A stretch of 64,000 bases of DNA from Opisthocomus hoazin (lineage: Eukaryota > Chordata > Aves > Opisthocomiformes > Opisthocomidae): assembly GCF_030867145.1 (NCBI RefSeq), contig NC_134418.1, positions 8,428,802-8,492,801 on the forward strand. Direction: 5' to 3'. Shown one piece after another: positions 21,663-35,571 of this stretch. The notes below the pieces were generated by a model, which was not told the origin of the DNA, did no database searches, and saw only the letters and a list, made by a program, of their open reading frames with translations. The translations under genes were made by a program, and so were the position numbers. Numbering within the stretch: the stretch's first letter is position 1; each line of letters begins with the position of its first letter.

Positions 21663-24600
21663 GTGGGTGCTGAGCCTCCCCCCGGCACGGAGGAGCGGGC
21701 TGAAGCCGCTGGCGTCTCGCCGGAGCAGTGCCGAGGGCTCGGCGATCCGGGCGTCCCGGCCCCCCCCGCACCCCCCCGCCCGCTCCCCGCCTCAGCAACC
21801 CCCGGGACTGCGGGGTCGGGGTGCGGAGGGATTCCCGCCTGTCCGTCCCCGGTTTTCCGCCGCTTGACGCCGCGGCGGCTTGTCCTCTCCCCTTCCCCCT
21901 CAGCGGAGGGCGAGGGACGTGCCTGGAATATGCTGCGCTCCCCGGGCGTCTCCGTGCCCTGAGGTGAAGGGGGGGGGGGGAGGCGCCCGGGCCACCCTGG
22001 CGACACAAAAAGGCTCGCAGAGAGCTGGAGGAGCCGGCCCGGGGGGAAGAGGAGAAGCCGGGTCCCTGCGGCGAGGCGAAGTGGGGCGGTGTGAGGGGGG
22101 GGTGAGGGCTGGGGGGCGTCTGAAGGGTGGCTCGGGGCGACCGAGGGTTGCTCCGCTGCCCGTCCCGGACGGTTAGCGGGAGCTACGTGGCGTTGTGAGG
22201 AGACGTGTTGGAGGGGAGGGAGCCGAGGTGGTGGTGGAAGATGGTTCCCTGGCTGCTTGGTCCCCCAAAGATGGAGATGAGCTTAAAATGTAAAAAGGGA
22301 CGAACGTGCTGGAAAAGGCTGGAGGCCTGTAGAGAAGAAGCAGCGAAATACTCACGGTTTGGTAGAGCGTGGAGTGTTCGTTAAGGCACCGGGTCTGTCT
22401 GAAGGCTGGTGGTTTCCCAAGACTGCATCGCTGGCCTTTGGCTTTAGGTATTGTAAAGCAAATGAAGGACTCGGTCCTCAGCCTTAAGGTCATCGCCTCT
22501 GAGAACTGTTGAACTGGAAGGATGATGCTCGTAGGAATCAATGGAAACCTTTGTCTGAAGACTTCTGTTGTATATACAGTAGGTCTGCCACGTTAATAGG
22601 GAGCTAGGAGAAGGATCTCTGTTGCAGGAGGCTTATTTAAAAATCTGTCATGACAGTGTATCAACGTTTTTTTGTCTATAGGAGGTGTTTATGCAAAGTA
22701 AACTTTGTGGTGCTGAGATCATGCTGGGCTTTCACCCACTGGGTGCTGTGTGCTCTGTGCAGTGTTTGTTTTGCAGGCTTTCTAGCCATCTTCTTCTTGC
22801 GCATGTCCTCCTTCTCCACGCTCCTAGCTTCATTCTGCTTAGTTCCAAGAAGCAGAAGGGACAAAGTGTTGATTCTCGTTTTACATATGAGGGCTTCATT
22901 CTGTCATCGCGAAGTACTTCGCAGTTGACAGCATCAGGCTCAATTTTTTAAATAGCTGTATAGAGAGTGCTTTAGCACTCTCCACAGCCAGAACAACATG
23001 AAGGCATTTAGAGTTAAGAAGATCATTTTAAGACTGCATTTTAGATGTGTTCCAGTTGTTATCACAGCTTTACTTGTTACATTCCTGAAGAATTACTGGC
23101 AGTGAGGATCAGTCAGTTTTTGTGTTGCTGCTTGTGACTTAAGATGAATTGTCAAAGTGCCAGCCATTTAAAAGGTAGAGAGTATTTTGGACTAATTCTT
23201 TTATTTCCACAAGGATTCTTATTCCCTGAAGAATCTTAACAAAAATATACTTAAGAGAATGGAATGTTGTTTGTAAAGTTCAGAAGCTAAACAGCGAGAG
23301 GGTGAGACACCCTTGCTCTGAAACTCTTAATTTCCTAGCAAAGGTGATGTTTATTGATTCTTCCCAGCACCCATCCAACTTCTGGGTCGTTCCTGTAATC
23401 TTTAATAGCATTTTTTGTTGTTTAAAAAACTTACCAGGACACCATCTGCTCAAATCTTTTGAATGTATCTTCTTAAATGTTCTTCACTGTGAGTCATATA
23501 TCAAAACATTTTAGTGGTGGAGGTGAAAAAGCATCAGGGAGAAATGAACAGTAAGGCTAAAGTCTACAAAAGCGAGTTCATATCAGATCCCGTTTTCTTC
23601 ATTAGGCGGCTGGTTGCCTGCAAGTTTCTGTGGGATTGAGCTTCTGTGAATTTTTTTCCAGTTTATTCAAACACTGTGTGAAATGGATGCGTATAGCTTT
23701 TATTTCTTTTATTTCCAACACAGTAGCTCAGATATTTCTCTTGGAGCTCTGGACACTGGTGATTTTCCCTTATGTGAGTGAAATATAAAAGATTGTAGAC
23801 TTGTATTTATATCCTTCCTGTTTCCTCCCCCTAGCTTCCTCATGCCAACATCACTGGATAATAGTTGTGTAATAGCTCTACATTTACAGTATGTTCCACA
23901 GAGTACCTTTCATGTGAAAGAGTGCTTAAAACTGCAAAGGGAAATCCCTTTTCGATAGCTAAATTGTGGTTGCTGCAGGAGTGGAAATGCTTCAGCCATT
24001 CAGTTCAGGGGAAGTAAATAGACTTCTTCAGCTGAATCTAGGGAAGCTATTAAAGTATATAAAATAATACTTGAATATTCCCCCCCAGTCCAGTACTTTC
24101 TCAAGGACAAGAAGGTTGCCAGCTGTTCCTCCTCCAAAGTGCTGTGGACTTAATTTTTTTTTTTTTAAAGCCTACTGATAGAGAATTCTTCTAGTCTCAT
24201 CTGAGAGCATGTAACATGAAAGCTGACAGTTTATAAACGAATGAATGCGAATATTGTTATAGTGGTTCTTTACTGAAATGCTAATAAACAAGTGATGACA
24301 GGAAGCTGGATAATTCATCCATATCTTTGGAAACGTGAATAATTATTCAAATGAACTAGCGAACCATATGGAGTAAGACCCCAAAAGTCGAAGATGGAAG
24401 ACCTGAAAGCAGGATTGATCACGTGTGACAGTATTCTTATCTGCGCTGCTCGTTGGCAAACAGTTTAGGGTTAGCTGGACTGCAACTGCTTTAAGTAACA
24501 GCTGATCAGAAGGAGAGCTGTAGAAGCACAGAATACTTGAGCATCTTCTGAGAGCTGCTGTTTGGCTTCTTTTGTTGGCAGCTGTGGCAGGGGAAATACT

Positions 24601-24711
24601 GGCAGCAGATACTAATTTCTCATGGAAGTACCACGCTTACTGGATTGTTAAAGAGTGGAACAGATAGGAGAACAGGATTATATGAAGCGTGCGTTGTTTC
24701 TGTCCTGAGTC

Positions 24712-25612
24712 CACAGAATTGCAGAGTAGCTGAGGTTGGAAGGGACCTCTGGAGACAGTCTGGTCCAGTAGCCTCCCCTCAAAGCACGGTCAGCTAGAGC
24801 AGGTTGCTCAGGGCCATGTCCAGACTGTTCTTGATTACCTCCAAGATGGAGACTCAGTCTCTCCAGGCAAACCTGTTCCAGTGTTTGGCTGCTGTTATGG
24901 TATTAAAATAATCTTTTGTTTACATGAAATTTCTGTATTTTGATTTGTGCCTATTGTCCTTTTACTGGGCACCGCTGAGAGTAGTCTGGCTCCATCTTCT
25001 TTATTCCCCCCATCAGGCTTTTCTACACATTGATAACATTCCCCCGAGCTTTTTCTTCTCAAAGTTGAACAATCCTAGCGCGCTCAGCCTCTCTTCGTGT
25101 GTCAGATGCTCCAGTCTGTTGGTAATCTCTGTGGCCTTCTGCTGTACGCGCTCCAGCGTGTCCATGTCTCTCTTGTACTGGAGGTCCAGAACTGGACTCA
25201 GCACTCCGGAGGGGTCTAACTCACGCTGAGGAGAGGGGAAGGATCACTTTCCTTGACCCTCTGGCAATGTTTTCCTTAACATAGCCAGCGTGCTGTTGGC
25301 CGCCTTTGCTGCAAGGGCACATTGCTGTCTCACGGGCACCTTGTCCACCGGGACTCCCAGTGTTCTGCAAAACTGCTTTCAAGCCATTGGTCTCCAACGT
25401 ATACTGGTGCATGTGGCTGTTTGTTCCCAAGTGCAGGACTTGGTGTTTCCCTCTGCTGAGTTTCTCAGCCTGTTGAGGTCCTTATGAATGGCAACACAAT
25501 CATCTGGCATATTAACAACTCCTCCCAGTTTTCTATCATCTGCAGACTTTGGGGGTGCACTCTGATCCATCATCTCGGTCACTAATGATGATGTCAAACA
25601 GTTCAGGTCAAC
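24712..25612 (-). mobile_element. CR1 LINE, about 0.9 kb, moderately diverged
   Basis: On the - strand it runs from a segment ending in ...LNRLRNSAEGNTKSC through the region encoding DMDTLERVQQKATEITNRLE and RLSALGLFNFEKKK to a 3' end (ggtcccttccaacctcagctactctgcaattctg-like). Many stops and indels break the coding frames. It lies in MAEA intron 1, antisense to the gene. Confidence 0.85.
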
Positions 25613-28600
25613 TTCTCTATCCACTGGAGCAGAAAAGGTGCAAGATTCATTTTTTGCAGAGTTGGCTGCACTACTTCATTTTTTCCCTTGATTGTAAGCT
25701 TCACTTTGAGTTTTTGGTTTTGAACATGGCTTTGTACTTTGGTATTAGGAACCACAGAGTACTTTTGACAAAGCTTAAAATGTAGCAGCAAAAGTTGTTC
25801 ACGCAGAACTTGAGAAGGACAGAAGTAATGGAACTTGTAACATCTGAGGCACTGTCAGTACATCAGCATACAAAAAAAGGTGTAGCACTTCTAGATCATC
25901 ACCTGATTTGTGAAAGTACTTCTCAAGTAGAAGGTTGACACAGTAAGAGAAACATGGATATTGGTAACAGTCAGCTCTGTACTAACTCGGTGTGAACGCT
26001 CATATCTTACACTAAATCAGTCTTCAAACTGGGTGCTCTGACTCACCGAGTGTGCCCTGAGTGTCCATACCGAGCATTAGTGTGTTGTGAATAAGGCGCT
26101 TCCTGTGTCGACACATCGTGCCTGCATGTCGGCAAACAAGCGTGACACCTTTTGTGCTGCTGCTGTTCTGCACCAGACTCTCTGTGCTGCTGTGTTTTAA
26201 GAAAAATCTGATACTGTGGGACTTCAGAAGTTTGACATTGGAAAGCAGCTAAAGTAGGAATTGGCTCCTGTGGGGACTGGTTTCTCTTCCACCCCTGCCC
26301 ACTCCCTATGAAACACATTTGGAAGTGATTAATGAAGGAAGAAAACACAGTAAAAGGCAATAAGTAAACCGTGTGGCTGTGAGCTAGAGGTGTTGCTTGA
26401 TTATCAGTACTCCATTGTGCCTGTAGGAAAATACTTCAAGAAAAATACTCTTAAACATTCTACAGAAGACTTCCTGTTAACATCTTCAAAGTGAATACTT
26501 ATCTGATGTCGCAACTCACAGTTGCAGCATACTTGATTTGTGGTGTTTTCACAGGACAGTGCCCTGTGATCTTGTGAGTTTGGTTTGTGTATGTTTTCTG
26601 GTGTAGTAATCGTATGTTTGTATGGTAGCTAACGTGTTGGGGTCTTTATATATTGACATGAAGCAAGAATATCTGTGAAGTCTTTGGTTCTTTGCATAGC
26701 AAGAGCTGGGAAAGGAGTAAAGATGAGCTTCAAACATTTGCTAGATAGCATAATAGGAGAAAAATGCTTCACAAATCAGTGTGATGGGCGTGGAGCTCTT
26801 ACTGGATGTTATGGACCACCCAGTGTCCATTTTACTTCTCTCTCTAAGCCTCTTCCCATGGTCTTTCAGTTCAGTAGTTCCTATATTAATCAGTGTAATA
26901 GTACACCTTTTGGGCCCACAGATTTAGGAAGGTACTGTTTTGGCAGATGGGTATTTGCTATAAGGGCACGCTGGCAAAATCCATCAGTCCTTGGGAACTT
27001 AAGCTGCCTTTGTTGTACACCTGGTGTCCCATAGCTTACAGCCTGAAGATACACTATATAGAAAGTATTTGCTAACCCAGAATGTGAAATACACTATATT
27101 ACTTACAATATGTTATTGTTTATTTAAATAAAGCAAGGTTTTGTTAAGATATCTTTATTTTGATAGCCAGTAATCTAACTGCTTCACAACCTACTTTTGA
27201 TTCAGCTCAGCTTTTTCAGAGTGCTCTGTGGATTACTTTGAGTTGTAAACTAGTGTGACTGAAGTAAAGCAGATAATATATTGAGCAGTTCTTTGGTCAT
27301 TTATATATTCTGATACAGGTCTGCTGAATCAGTAATCCTTGACTACTTGTTTTAGGAGAAATGCTGTCACTTCAGCTGGAATAGATTATTTTGGTGGATT
27401 TTGGTGACTGGAGTGGGATCTCCAGCCTAAAGGCTCCAGCCAGTATCATGGTGTCTGGACTGTGTAAATACACAGGAGGACGACTACCTCTTTCATTTGA
27501 AGAGGTGATACTGTCATTAAAATGAACAAATACTTGGGAGAAGAAAGAAGGATCAAAACAAATGAAGGGACTTGCTCAGGACACAAACCTGTGTGACCTT
27601 AGCTTAGCAACTCGACCGCTTCTTCAGAGAGGGAGAAATGCTTAGGTTTTTGTTAGTTCTAAAATACTTCTACTAAAAGGGGAAAAGCAAAGACATTTCT
27701 TTTGAGACATGAGTCCAAGACGGCAGCTATGAACAAGTGGTGTGAAAATGAGTGGTCTCTGATGTCCCTGGTGTGGCTCTGGACAGGACTCTAAGATGGC
27801 TGTCAATTTGTTTGCATAGGGATGCAAGGCAGTTTTATATAGCTGTACAATGGCTTTGTAAAGCGCTTAATTTTGTTGTTGGATGCCTTCGTCAAAAGTT
27901 CATAATGTATTCAGTAATAAGTTACTAGCAGTTTGTGTAAAAGGATAATATTTTGAGGGATTGTAATTGCTTCTGTTGAGTAAGTACGTGTGTAGCAGAT
28001 GGATAGTCGAAGAATTTTTGCTGCTAATTCTCTCTTGTATTGAAGTAGCAGCTTTGAATATTATAATGATATTTTCTTTCTAGACACAGCTGCTCTAGAA
28101 TATGCAGTACTGTCTTCCCAAGTTGTAGAACTGACAAGTTTTTGACTACAGGAAGCTACTAGGCTTCACACTTCAAAAACATTGAAACTGTTTTTAAAAA
28201 GGACTATTTTTTTTTTAATCCAAATGATCTGCAACTGCTTTTAGGCTTATGAAATTATTTTTTCTGTTTTGATCTGTATGTCTTCAAGACTTTATATTCA
28301 TGCTTGTACCTAATTAAACCTAAATCTAGCCAGTATTCTAAGCTCATTCCTGAATATTACTACTTCTCCTTTCTTTTAACTTTCTTTTTGTTTTCTGATT
28401 TTTGCCTAGAACAAGGCAAAAATATTACTGTTTCAAGGGATTGAGAAGAGCTACACATCAGAAGAATTCATTCTGTGAATAGCTTACATTTTGGATGAGT
28501 TTGGTGACAAGTAATGATGCTGACTCAGTTCTAAAATAATCCAAGAGTTATAGAGGAAGAAGTAAAGTGTATAAAAATACAGAATTTCAGTAATTTTGTG

Positions 28601-29450
28601 TGGAAATACTCAACTGTTATTGGTTTGAGGGAAGATTTGCCAAAATTTGTTGTACCCTGCCTCATTTTTCAAATGGCAGCATATATAATAGATGTCCTCT
28701 ACTTCTCTGTTTTGTTGAAGGTGGGTATGGTGAGCTAATTTAGTCTCAAGGAAACAGCTTAATGCTCAAGGGTATTTCTTGCTGGGTTTACCTTTTCTCT
28801 TGACACTGTTTGTTTATTCAAACTATTTAGGAGATGATTAATCTTTCTTCTGTGTACCCGTGCTTCCTCTTTCCTCTTGCATAAAGTAGTGCTAAGTGGT
28901 CTTTGCTTCTGTTTTTTTGAAAGGCAGTTTCATCACTGCACTTCTCACTTTCTTTTCCCTATCTATCTGTGGCTAGGCTTAATTTCATGTCAGGGCACAA
29001 TATATGACATTTGCAAAAGCTTATTTATACCTCAGAAAGTCTTCAACTGAATTGTCTTGGAGACCTGTAGATTCATACAAATCTCTGATGCTTTTCAGGT
29101 GTCATAAGCTAACACAATTGAGGAGAGGAAGCACATCATTTTTTCTGACCCTTGAAAGGAGAGCATAGTTCTGTAATGGTCCCCCCCACCTAATCTGGTA
29201 GGACTCTATTTTATTTTTCTTGAAATGTTTTTTTTCCTTCCCAGTAGTTGTCTTGACTTTGTGTGCCTGGAAAGATTTGTTTTAAAAATCCATTTCAAGT
29301 TCCCTCCTGCCCATGATTCAGTTCATTTGAAAAGATACACGATGTAGGTATTTGTGTTTAAAAAATTCTATACTTTATGTGGCAAGGAGTTGCTTTCAGT
29401 TGGGAGACTGTAATGTTAAAGAAGGATGATTCACATGGACATTGGTAAAG

Positions 29451-29486
29451 TCAGGATATATAGTTAAGTCAGGATATGTAGTTAAA
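29451..29486 (+). repeat. 18-bp tandem duplication
   Basis: TCAGGATATATAGTTAAG is followed immediately by TCAGGATATGTAGTTAAA, two units differing at two positions, in MAEA intron 1. Confidence 0.9.
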
Positions 29487-31107
29487 ACTTATCCACATAT
29501 GAGTTGGTACTGCTGTCAAGTTAGAGCTAATTAACTTTTCTTAGGAACACAGGAGGAAGTCAGATGTTCTTTTAGAGAATTGTAAACCTATGTAAAAGAC
29601 ACTTGCTTCTGTTATCTGTACTGTTTTCCATGAAAATCAGTTTTCAGAAAATAAACCTTTGAAAACTCCTGTTAACAGAAGGCTGGGGAATGATTAATGG
29701 TCTTACTTCCACCACCAGATAATTCTTTCTTCAATTGTGATGACTTTTTTGAAGTATCGTGCTTACTCTGGAATTTCCAACAGCCAAAGGCTAGCTATAT
29801 GGACTGGCTTTTACTTTCCATTTCTTTTTGCTACATCTGAACTAGTTTCCTGTATACAGTCACTATGAGATAGAAACTCTTTTTGATTAATGTTGTGGTC
29901 TGAAAGAGATTGTTTGGGGTTTAGTTTCCATTTTTATTTGGAATTCTTTAGGCTTGAATCTGCATACGTGAAGAAGGAATCTAGCCTGTATTGTAGGATG
30001 TGACAAGATCTGTTTGAGAACTGGTGTGCTAAAGGTCTAGTGTAAGGTTAAAGACTTGTGGGAGGACAAAGGCTTACACTTTTCACAAAACTTGAATTAT
30101 GAAAGAAACATGTACAAGTCGATCTTTCACTATTGCTGTGTACCAGTTAGGGAAAGTTAGGAAAAACTTGTGGGCAGCATCAGGCTGGTATTTGAAGTTT
30201 CATGCAGCAGCCATTACGCTTTGGCCTGTCATCCTGTGCTTCTAAAGCAATAGAAATGCAGGATATAAGGAGCAGAAACACAGGCTGTAACACTTTTTAT
30301 AAAAAGCTTATCTGCCTTAGGGAAAATCCTCTTCTCCTGTGTCCAGTCCTCCCCTTAATTCTCTGGAAATTCTCTTATAAATGCTGGTAAGCACATTTTT
30401 CCTGAAGTAGTATGAGGATTTTTTGGATAGCTGTGGAAGAAAGACAAAGTACAAGATTTTGTTTCAGTGCTTCTACTTTCTTAAGAAAAATCTTAGTGAG
30501 ATTCTTAATACGTGTGATTGATTTTTCCCTTCCAAGCAATGGCTTATTGATGCAGAAATACTATCCTGACTAATCAAATGTGAAATAATGTACATGAGTT
30601 AATGTGACTTTTGAAAAGGAAAGTCATGCCATGCAAAGATATTGGACTTCTGTGTTTAAAAAAAAAAAAAGAGGTGGTGGTGGATTTAGTTGATAGTTTA
30701 TTCGTATTCCTGAATGTTTATTGGAAATATCCCTTACCAGGAACTCTTGAAATAAGACAGAAGTCCTTATGTGGATAGGTAACTGGGCAAGATAAGAAGC
30801 AAACATCAAAATTTAGCAGCCAGCCTCTGTAACGGAAGAAGGTTAGTGTTAGGGTTCTGCTGGCGTCTGCTGGTACTGCTGACATTCAGCTCTGAACAGC
30901 CTGGAAGAGAGAGAGAGTGCTGAGATGATCTAGTTTCCTCGATGGTGCCAAGAGCATTGAGGTATTACAGATACAACCCAAGTGTGAAGCGTTAGAGAGG
31001 AATAATGAGAGATGGAATGAATATTAAAATAGTAGATGAAATTCAGTATAGGCAAGTGTAGTGTGATACAAGAAAAACAATCTTGATCTTATATTTGCAA
31101 TAACTGA

Positions 31108-31600
31108 GTTGAAAATTACCATCGTTGCTCAGTGGGATCTTGGGGTTATAGTGAATGTTTTCTGGGAATGATCAGGTTAATGTTGACAAACTTAGGACAA
31201 AAGTGTTGGGAAAAGGAAGAAAGGAGAACTTCATTACATAGTGATAAAAATCCATGGTTTATTCTTCTCTGAAGTAGTATGAGTTACTCTTATTTCCTCC
31301 CTTCCCTCATCCTGAAAAAGGATGTGGGAGGACTGGAAAATGTCTACAGCAGGACAAGAACGATTGAAGATATGGAATGGCTGCCTTCAAAGAATGGTTT
31401 AGAAAGAGCCCCTTCAATCTCAGGAGACACGAGACGCATAGAAGAGAGTGAATGTTCCCCTTTTTTCTTCCAAAACAAGAACGACAGTGTTTCAAATTAG
31501 ACTAGTAGTTGACAAGTCAAAAGCAAGGAGTGTGTCTTCACACAATGCATGAGGCTGTGAAATGTCTCACCGCAGGACATTGCAGTGCTAAAATTCTACA
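31108..31600 (+). mobile_element. Ancient CR1-like LINE fragment
   Basis: The + strand carries decayed landmarks of the old amniote CR1 group: gggatcttggggttatagtg, aaatccatggtt, catcctgaaaaaggatgtgg, atatggaatggctgcc and gtcttcacacaatgcat. These fall in the same order as in the reverse transcriptase C-terminal region of that family. No frame survives. Assignment is by remembered consensus and the divergence is high. Confidence 0.6.
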
Positions 31601-31869
31601 GGTCAACAATAACTAGCAGAGTTTATGAATGAGAACATCCTGTGGTGTTTCTACTGTAAAACTCCCACCTCTGGCTCAAGAAGCCCAAAGAGGCTATTTG
31701 GGATTAGTAACTTTATCTTCTTGCCTTTTTTTTTTTTCTTCTCTGTCCCCTTTCTGGTCAGAGAAAGGATAGCAACAGAGGAGGGTGTTTTTGCCTTACC
31801 TGGTATGGCCATTCATATCTTCATATGGAGAGGAATTTGATGTCCCAGTTAGCAGTGAGGATCTATGAT

Positions 31870-33625
31870 TCAGCCTCTTCATAAAAATTCATAAAACTGA
31901 GGTAGGAAAGGACCCCTGCAGGCAGTGCAGTTCAGGCTTCTGCTCAAATCTGAGCTAACTTCAAAGCTGATTTGAGTTGCTCAGGTCCTGCTTAGTCCTG
32001 AAAGTTTCCAAGGATGGAGATTCCACCACCTTCCTGGGCTGCTGTTTCAGTGCTTACCAACCCTCTTGATTAATATACTTTTTCCGTATGTCCAGCTGGA
32101 ATTTTCTTTGCCAGTTGTCAACTTTGTCTCCTTCCTTTTTGCTCTGTAAATGAGAAAAGTCTGGCTAGTTCTTACTTATGGCCTTCACCTTTAGACAGTG
32201 GAAGACTTCAATCAGGTTGTGCCGTTCCCAGCTCCTTGTAGTCTTCTCTTCTGCACGTGAAAAGTCTCCCCCTCTCAGCTTCTCCTTATATGTTGTATCC
32301 TCCAGCCAGCTAACCATCGTGGTGGCAGCCTTCTGGGCTCTTTCTAGTTCATCAACATCTCTTCTTTGGTGGTGGGGAAAAGAGACCTGAAAATCAGGCT
32401 CAGTATTCCAGAGGAGTCTGCATGAGTGCTGAGCGTAAAGAACAGTTGCTCCTCTCAACCCACTGCCTTTAATCTTGCTAACGCAGCCTGGAATGTGGTT
32501 AACTTTCATTGCCACAAGAGTCTGTTGCTGATTTCATGTCCAACCTGCTGTCCATCAGAGCCTCTACATCGGAAGTGGTCCTAGCCAGTTACTCCACAGC
32601 CTGTGCTAATGGATGGGGTGGTTTTGTCCAGGTACAGGGCTCTGGCTTTTGCCCCAATTTCATTTCATAATGTTCTTGGTGTGTTTCTCCAGCTTGTCGT
32701 TCCTTCTGAATGGCAGCTCTGCCACCCAGCATTATCAAGGATTCCACCAGTTTGTTATCCTCTGAGCTTTCTTGGTTGTGTTCTGTTCCATGGTGCAGAT
32801 GGTTGGAGAACAGGTGTGTTGGAGCTGATAACATTCCTCAAGAGTCAAGCAGTAGTTGTAATTGGCCACCAGGTAGCTTTCAGACTACTGACTATTATTC
32901 TTTGAGCCTGGCTGTCCGGTCAGTCCCTAAACTGTGTTCTATTCCAGTCATTCAGTCCACATCTCTGCAGTTTGACTACAAGGGTACACAATGTGAAAAA
33001 CCTTGCTAAACTTAGAATGAAAGACTGCCAGCACACTCTTGTCATTCAGAGGTAATCATTTGATCACTGAAAGCAAACAGTGTGGTCAGGCATAAGCATA
33101 TGGCAATCTAGACTGGCTCTTCCTGGTCACCTTTATGAGCTTGGAAATGGCTTCTATCTGATTTCCGCCCCCCTCCCCCTCCCCCCCCCCAACTTTCCCA
33201 AGAACTGACATGAGGCAAGCCAGCCTGTATTTTCCATGATCTTACAAGTTCTCTTTTTGGAATAGAGGCCAGAAACTTGCCCTTTTCAGTCATTGAGGAC
33301 TTCCCTTGTTCACTATGACATTGACACTATAAAGCTGCTATCACCTCTGCATTGGTGAGCTCCCTCCCTTCTGGTCCCCTGTACTTGTATATCTTCACCT
33401 TGCTTTAGACTTCTCGTGTGAATAGTACTTCTCTCCCCAGACACAGTTTCTCATACACGATCAGGAAGGCTTCAGAGAAGACCTTGCCAGTAAAGACAAA
33501 GAAGGCATTTAGAACTGAGACTTTCTGTTGTCCTTCGTTGGTAGGTCACAAACTGAATTCTGTAGATGCTTTTCTTCCTCTTCCTAATGCTGTTCATCTG
33601 TCTATAAAGCCCTTGTAATTATAAT
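31870..33625 (-). mobile_element. Old CR1 LINE block, about 1.75 kb
   Basis: Antisense to MAEA. On the + strand it starts with the reversed CR1 3' end (aggtaggaaaggacccctgcagg). It passes through the reversed segment encoding DVDELERAQKAATTMVSWLE and continues into upstream CR1 parts (ccagcctgtattttccatgat, cagtcattgaggacttccc). A C-rich tract at about 33165-33192 interrupts it. Strongly diverged, with many indels; possibly more than one insertion. Confidence 0.65.
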
Positions 33626-35555
33626 TGCGTAGTAGTTTGACTCTGGTTGAATAAAGTGGATGTATACGTTGACCATGATGGTAACAAGTGCTGGATTTCT
33701 AGCTGTGACTCGGAATGCTTTTCCCCCATCATGACTGGAGGACTATAACACATCTGCAAAGAAGATCTTGCCACAATTGATAGTGCTTTTGTTATCTCAT
33801 ACTTTCTCCCAAGCAAAGAGCCCTTCAACAGTGCATGCCTTCACTTTGTTTGGAAACCCCAGGTGCTTAGTGAGTGACTGACTGTGTCTGTCATGGAATC
33901 TGCTGTGAGTCTGTGATGAGGCCAAAACTTTGCCGTGTTCTTGAGATGCCGCTAAGCTGCATAGTGGAATTGAAGGTGCTAAAACGAGCATAAAAAATCC
34001 AGTCTGGTTGTCTGACTCCCACCAACATAAACACCATGGAGGTAGCAGAGCTATTTAAGCTCTGATCACTATAATTAATGAACTTCTATGAGGGACAAGT
34101 TATTTGCATTCTGCTCCTCCCTTTTATATTGTTAAAGGCTGTAGATGGTATGTTCTCGTGGCAGGTTTTCTGAAGCCGGTTTTCTCTAAGCTTGTAGATA
34201 AAAGCATGGGCTGAGGTGAGAGTACTTATCAGTCTGTTTCTATATATTTGATTTATGGATGGAGCAATAAGTGTGTGCACATAGATACATTTAGAAAACA
34301 CTAATAAAAGAAAAATTAAGAATCTTATTAAAATGTTGATAGTATAAAAAGCAAGGGTAGCTATGCATTGTAGGATGCTGTGTAGAGGATTGACTGGTTT
34401 AACTTGGTATTATTGATATTTCTTTAAATATATTTTTACAGACTAATAAACATGGGAAATACATACAGTTTGCTTGCCATCAGGATACAATATATGCATG
34501 CGTTTAATACTTTCTGGTTTTTTTCTGATTTTAATATGTGTTCAGAAAAGAAAATGGTATCCCGTAGTAAATGAATGGCTTATTGGAAAAAAGTATTTTG
34601 ATGGAAAGAGATATAGTATTATTATTAAATTCACTGTATTTAAGGGTATTTCAAGTTAAATTTAATGTAGCGTATTAAAAGAAACATTACCTACAGTTGC
34701 ACAATTTGAGCAGTTTTATCCACTTGGTGACTTTCGAACTAGTCAGTCTAGGCTTGGTACCTTATTTGCATTCATAGAAGAGGCCTGTGTTTGGGCTGAA
34801 GGCCAGAGAGTTACCATCACAGCTGAGTTCCTAAGTGTAAGCTTAAAAACTGCCTCTGACATTCTTACCTCTGCTGTTCTACTCCCTCCACTCAACTGAA
34901 CAACCGAGGTATAGCTCTCAGGGCAGCCTTTCCCCCGCTTCCACCAGTTCAAGTTTTAGACCCAGAAGGATCCTCTCTGAGGCCTTGTCTCAACAGGTAG
35001 AGGTTGTCGGAGCATGTTCTGGGCCAGCAGACCAGTTTTCTGTCTTTCTGAAACCAGAGTGAAGTAACTCCTGAAACAAAGAAAATACTTGGATCAGGTT
35101 ATTCAGCTGTCTCTGCCCCTCTGCTAGCATGTAGTGCCTGGAGACAGTCATGCAGCGCCTGCAGAAGCCTCCAGCCAAGCAGGCTTGCCTTCACATCGCA
35201 GTAGCAACATTTTGTTGTTGGAAAAACTTGTGTTGCTGTAGTTTTACCTCTTGTGTAGGCTGTTCTAACTTCAGTCAATTTTTTTCATTAGCCATTTAAG
35301 TTTGACCTGCTTTGGTACATGCTGAAGTTGAATAATGTGTCTGCAGCTGTGGAAGCTGATGAACAAAAGAAGCAGACTCTATTTAGTGACACTGGATTTA
35401 AATGTGCTGCTCACTAATATTTTACTTCTCTTTTGTATCCTCTTGTATACTTGTGATACGAGCTGACTGAGGTGTGGTTTTTCAACCTCTGAGTAGGAAA
35501 GTTGGCATTGTGCTTTTACAGCATACATGCTGGTTGGTTCTTCCTGCTTTACTTC

Positions 35556-35571
35556 TTTTTTTTTTTTTTTT
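35556..35571 (+). repeat. T16 tract
   Basis: Homopolymer followed by a CTTTT-rich run in MAEA intron 1. Confidence 0.95.

Larger units (their letters stand above)
19990..22190. promoter_or_regulatory. CpG island covering the MAEA promoter, exon 1 and start of intron 1
   Basis: About 2.2 kb of GC-rich, CpG-dense sequence, in sharp contrast to the AT-rich flanks. It includes CCAAT boxes (20843-20847 and 21267-21271 on +, ATTGG at 21126-21130), several Sp1-type GC boxes (for example in 21005-21030, 21187-21195 and 21242-21250), a TATTTAAA at 20747-20754 and the exon 1 start codon. MAEA transcription should start shortly upstream of 21594. The island extends 1.5 kb upstream, and GTGAGT/GTGAGC donors on the - strand near 20730 and 20505 would suit a divergent transcript. 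Exact start sites cannot be read from sequence alone. Confidence 0.85.

Noticed and set aside
19955..22180. Many overlapping open frames of 100-190 codons on both strands
   Set aside because: Same effect in the larger CpG island. Only the first 23 codons from 21594 belong to a real protein, because they match MAEA and splice in phase.
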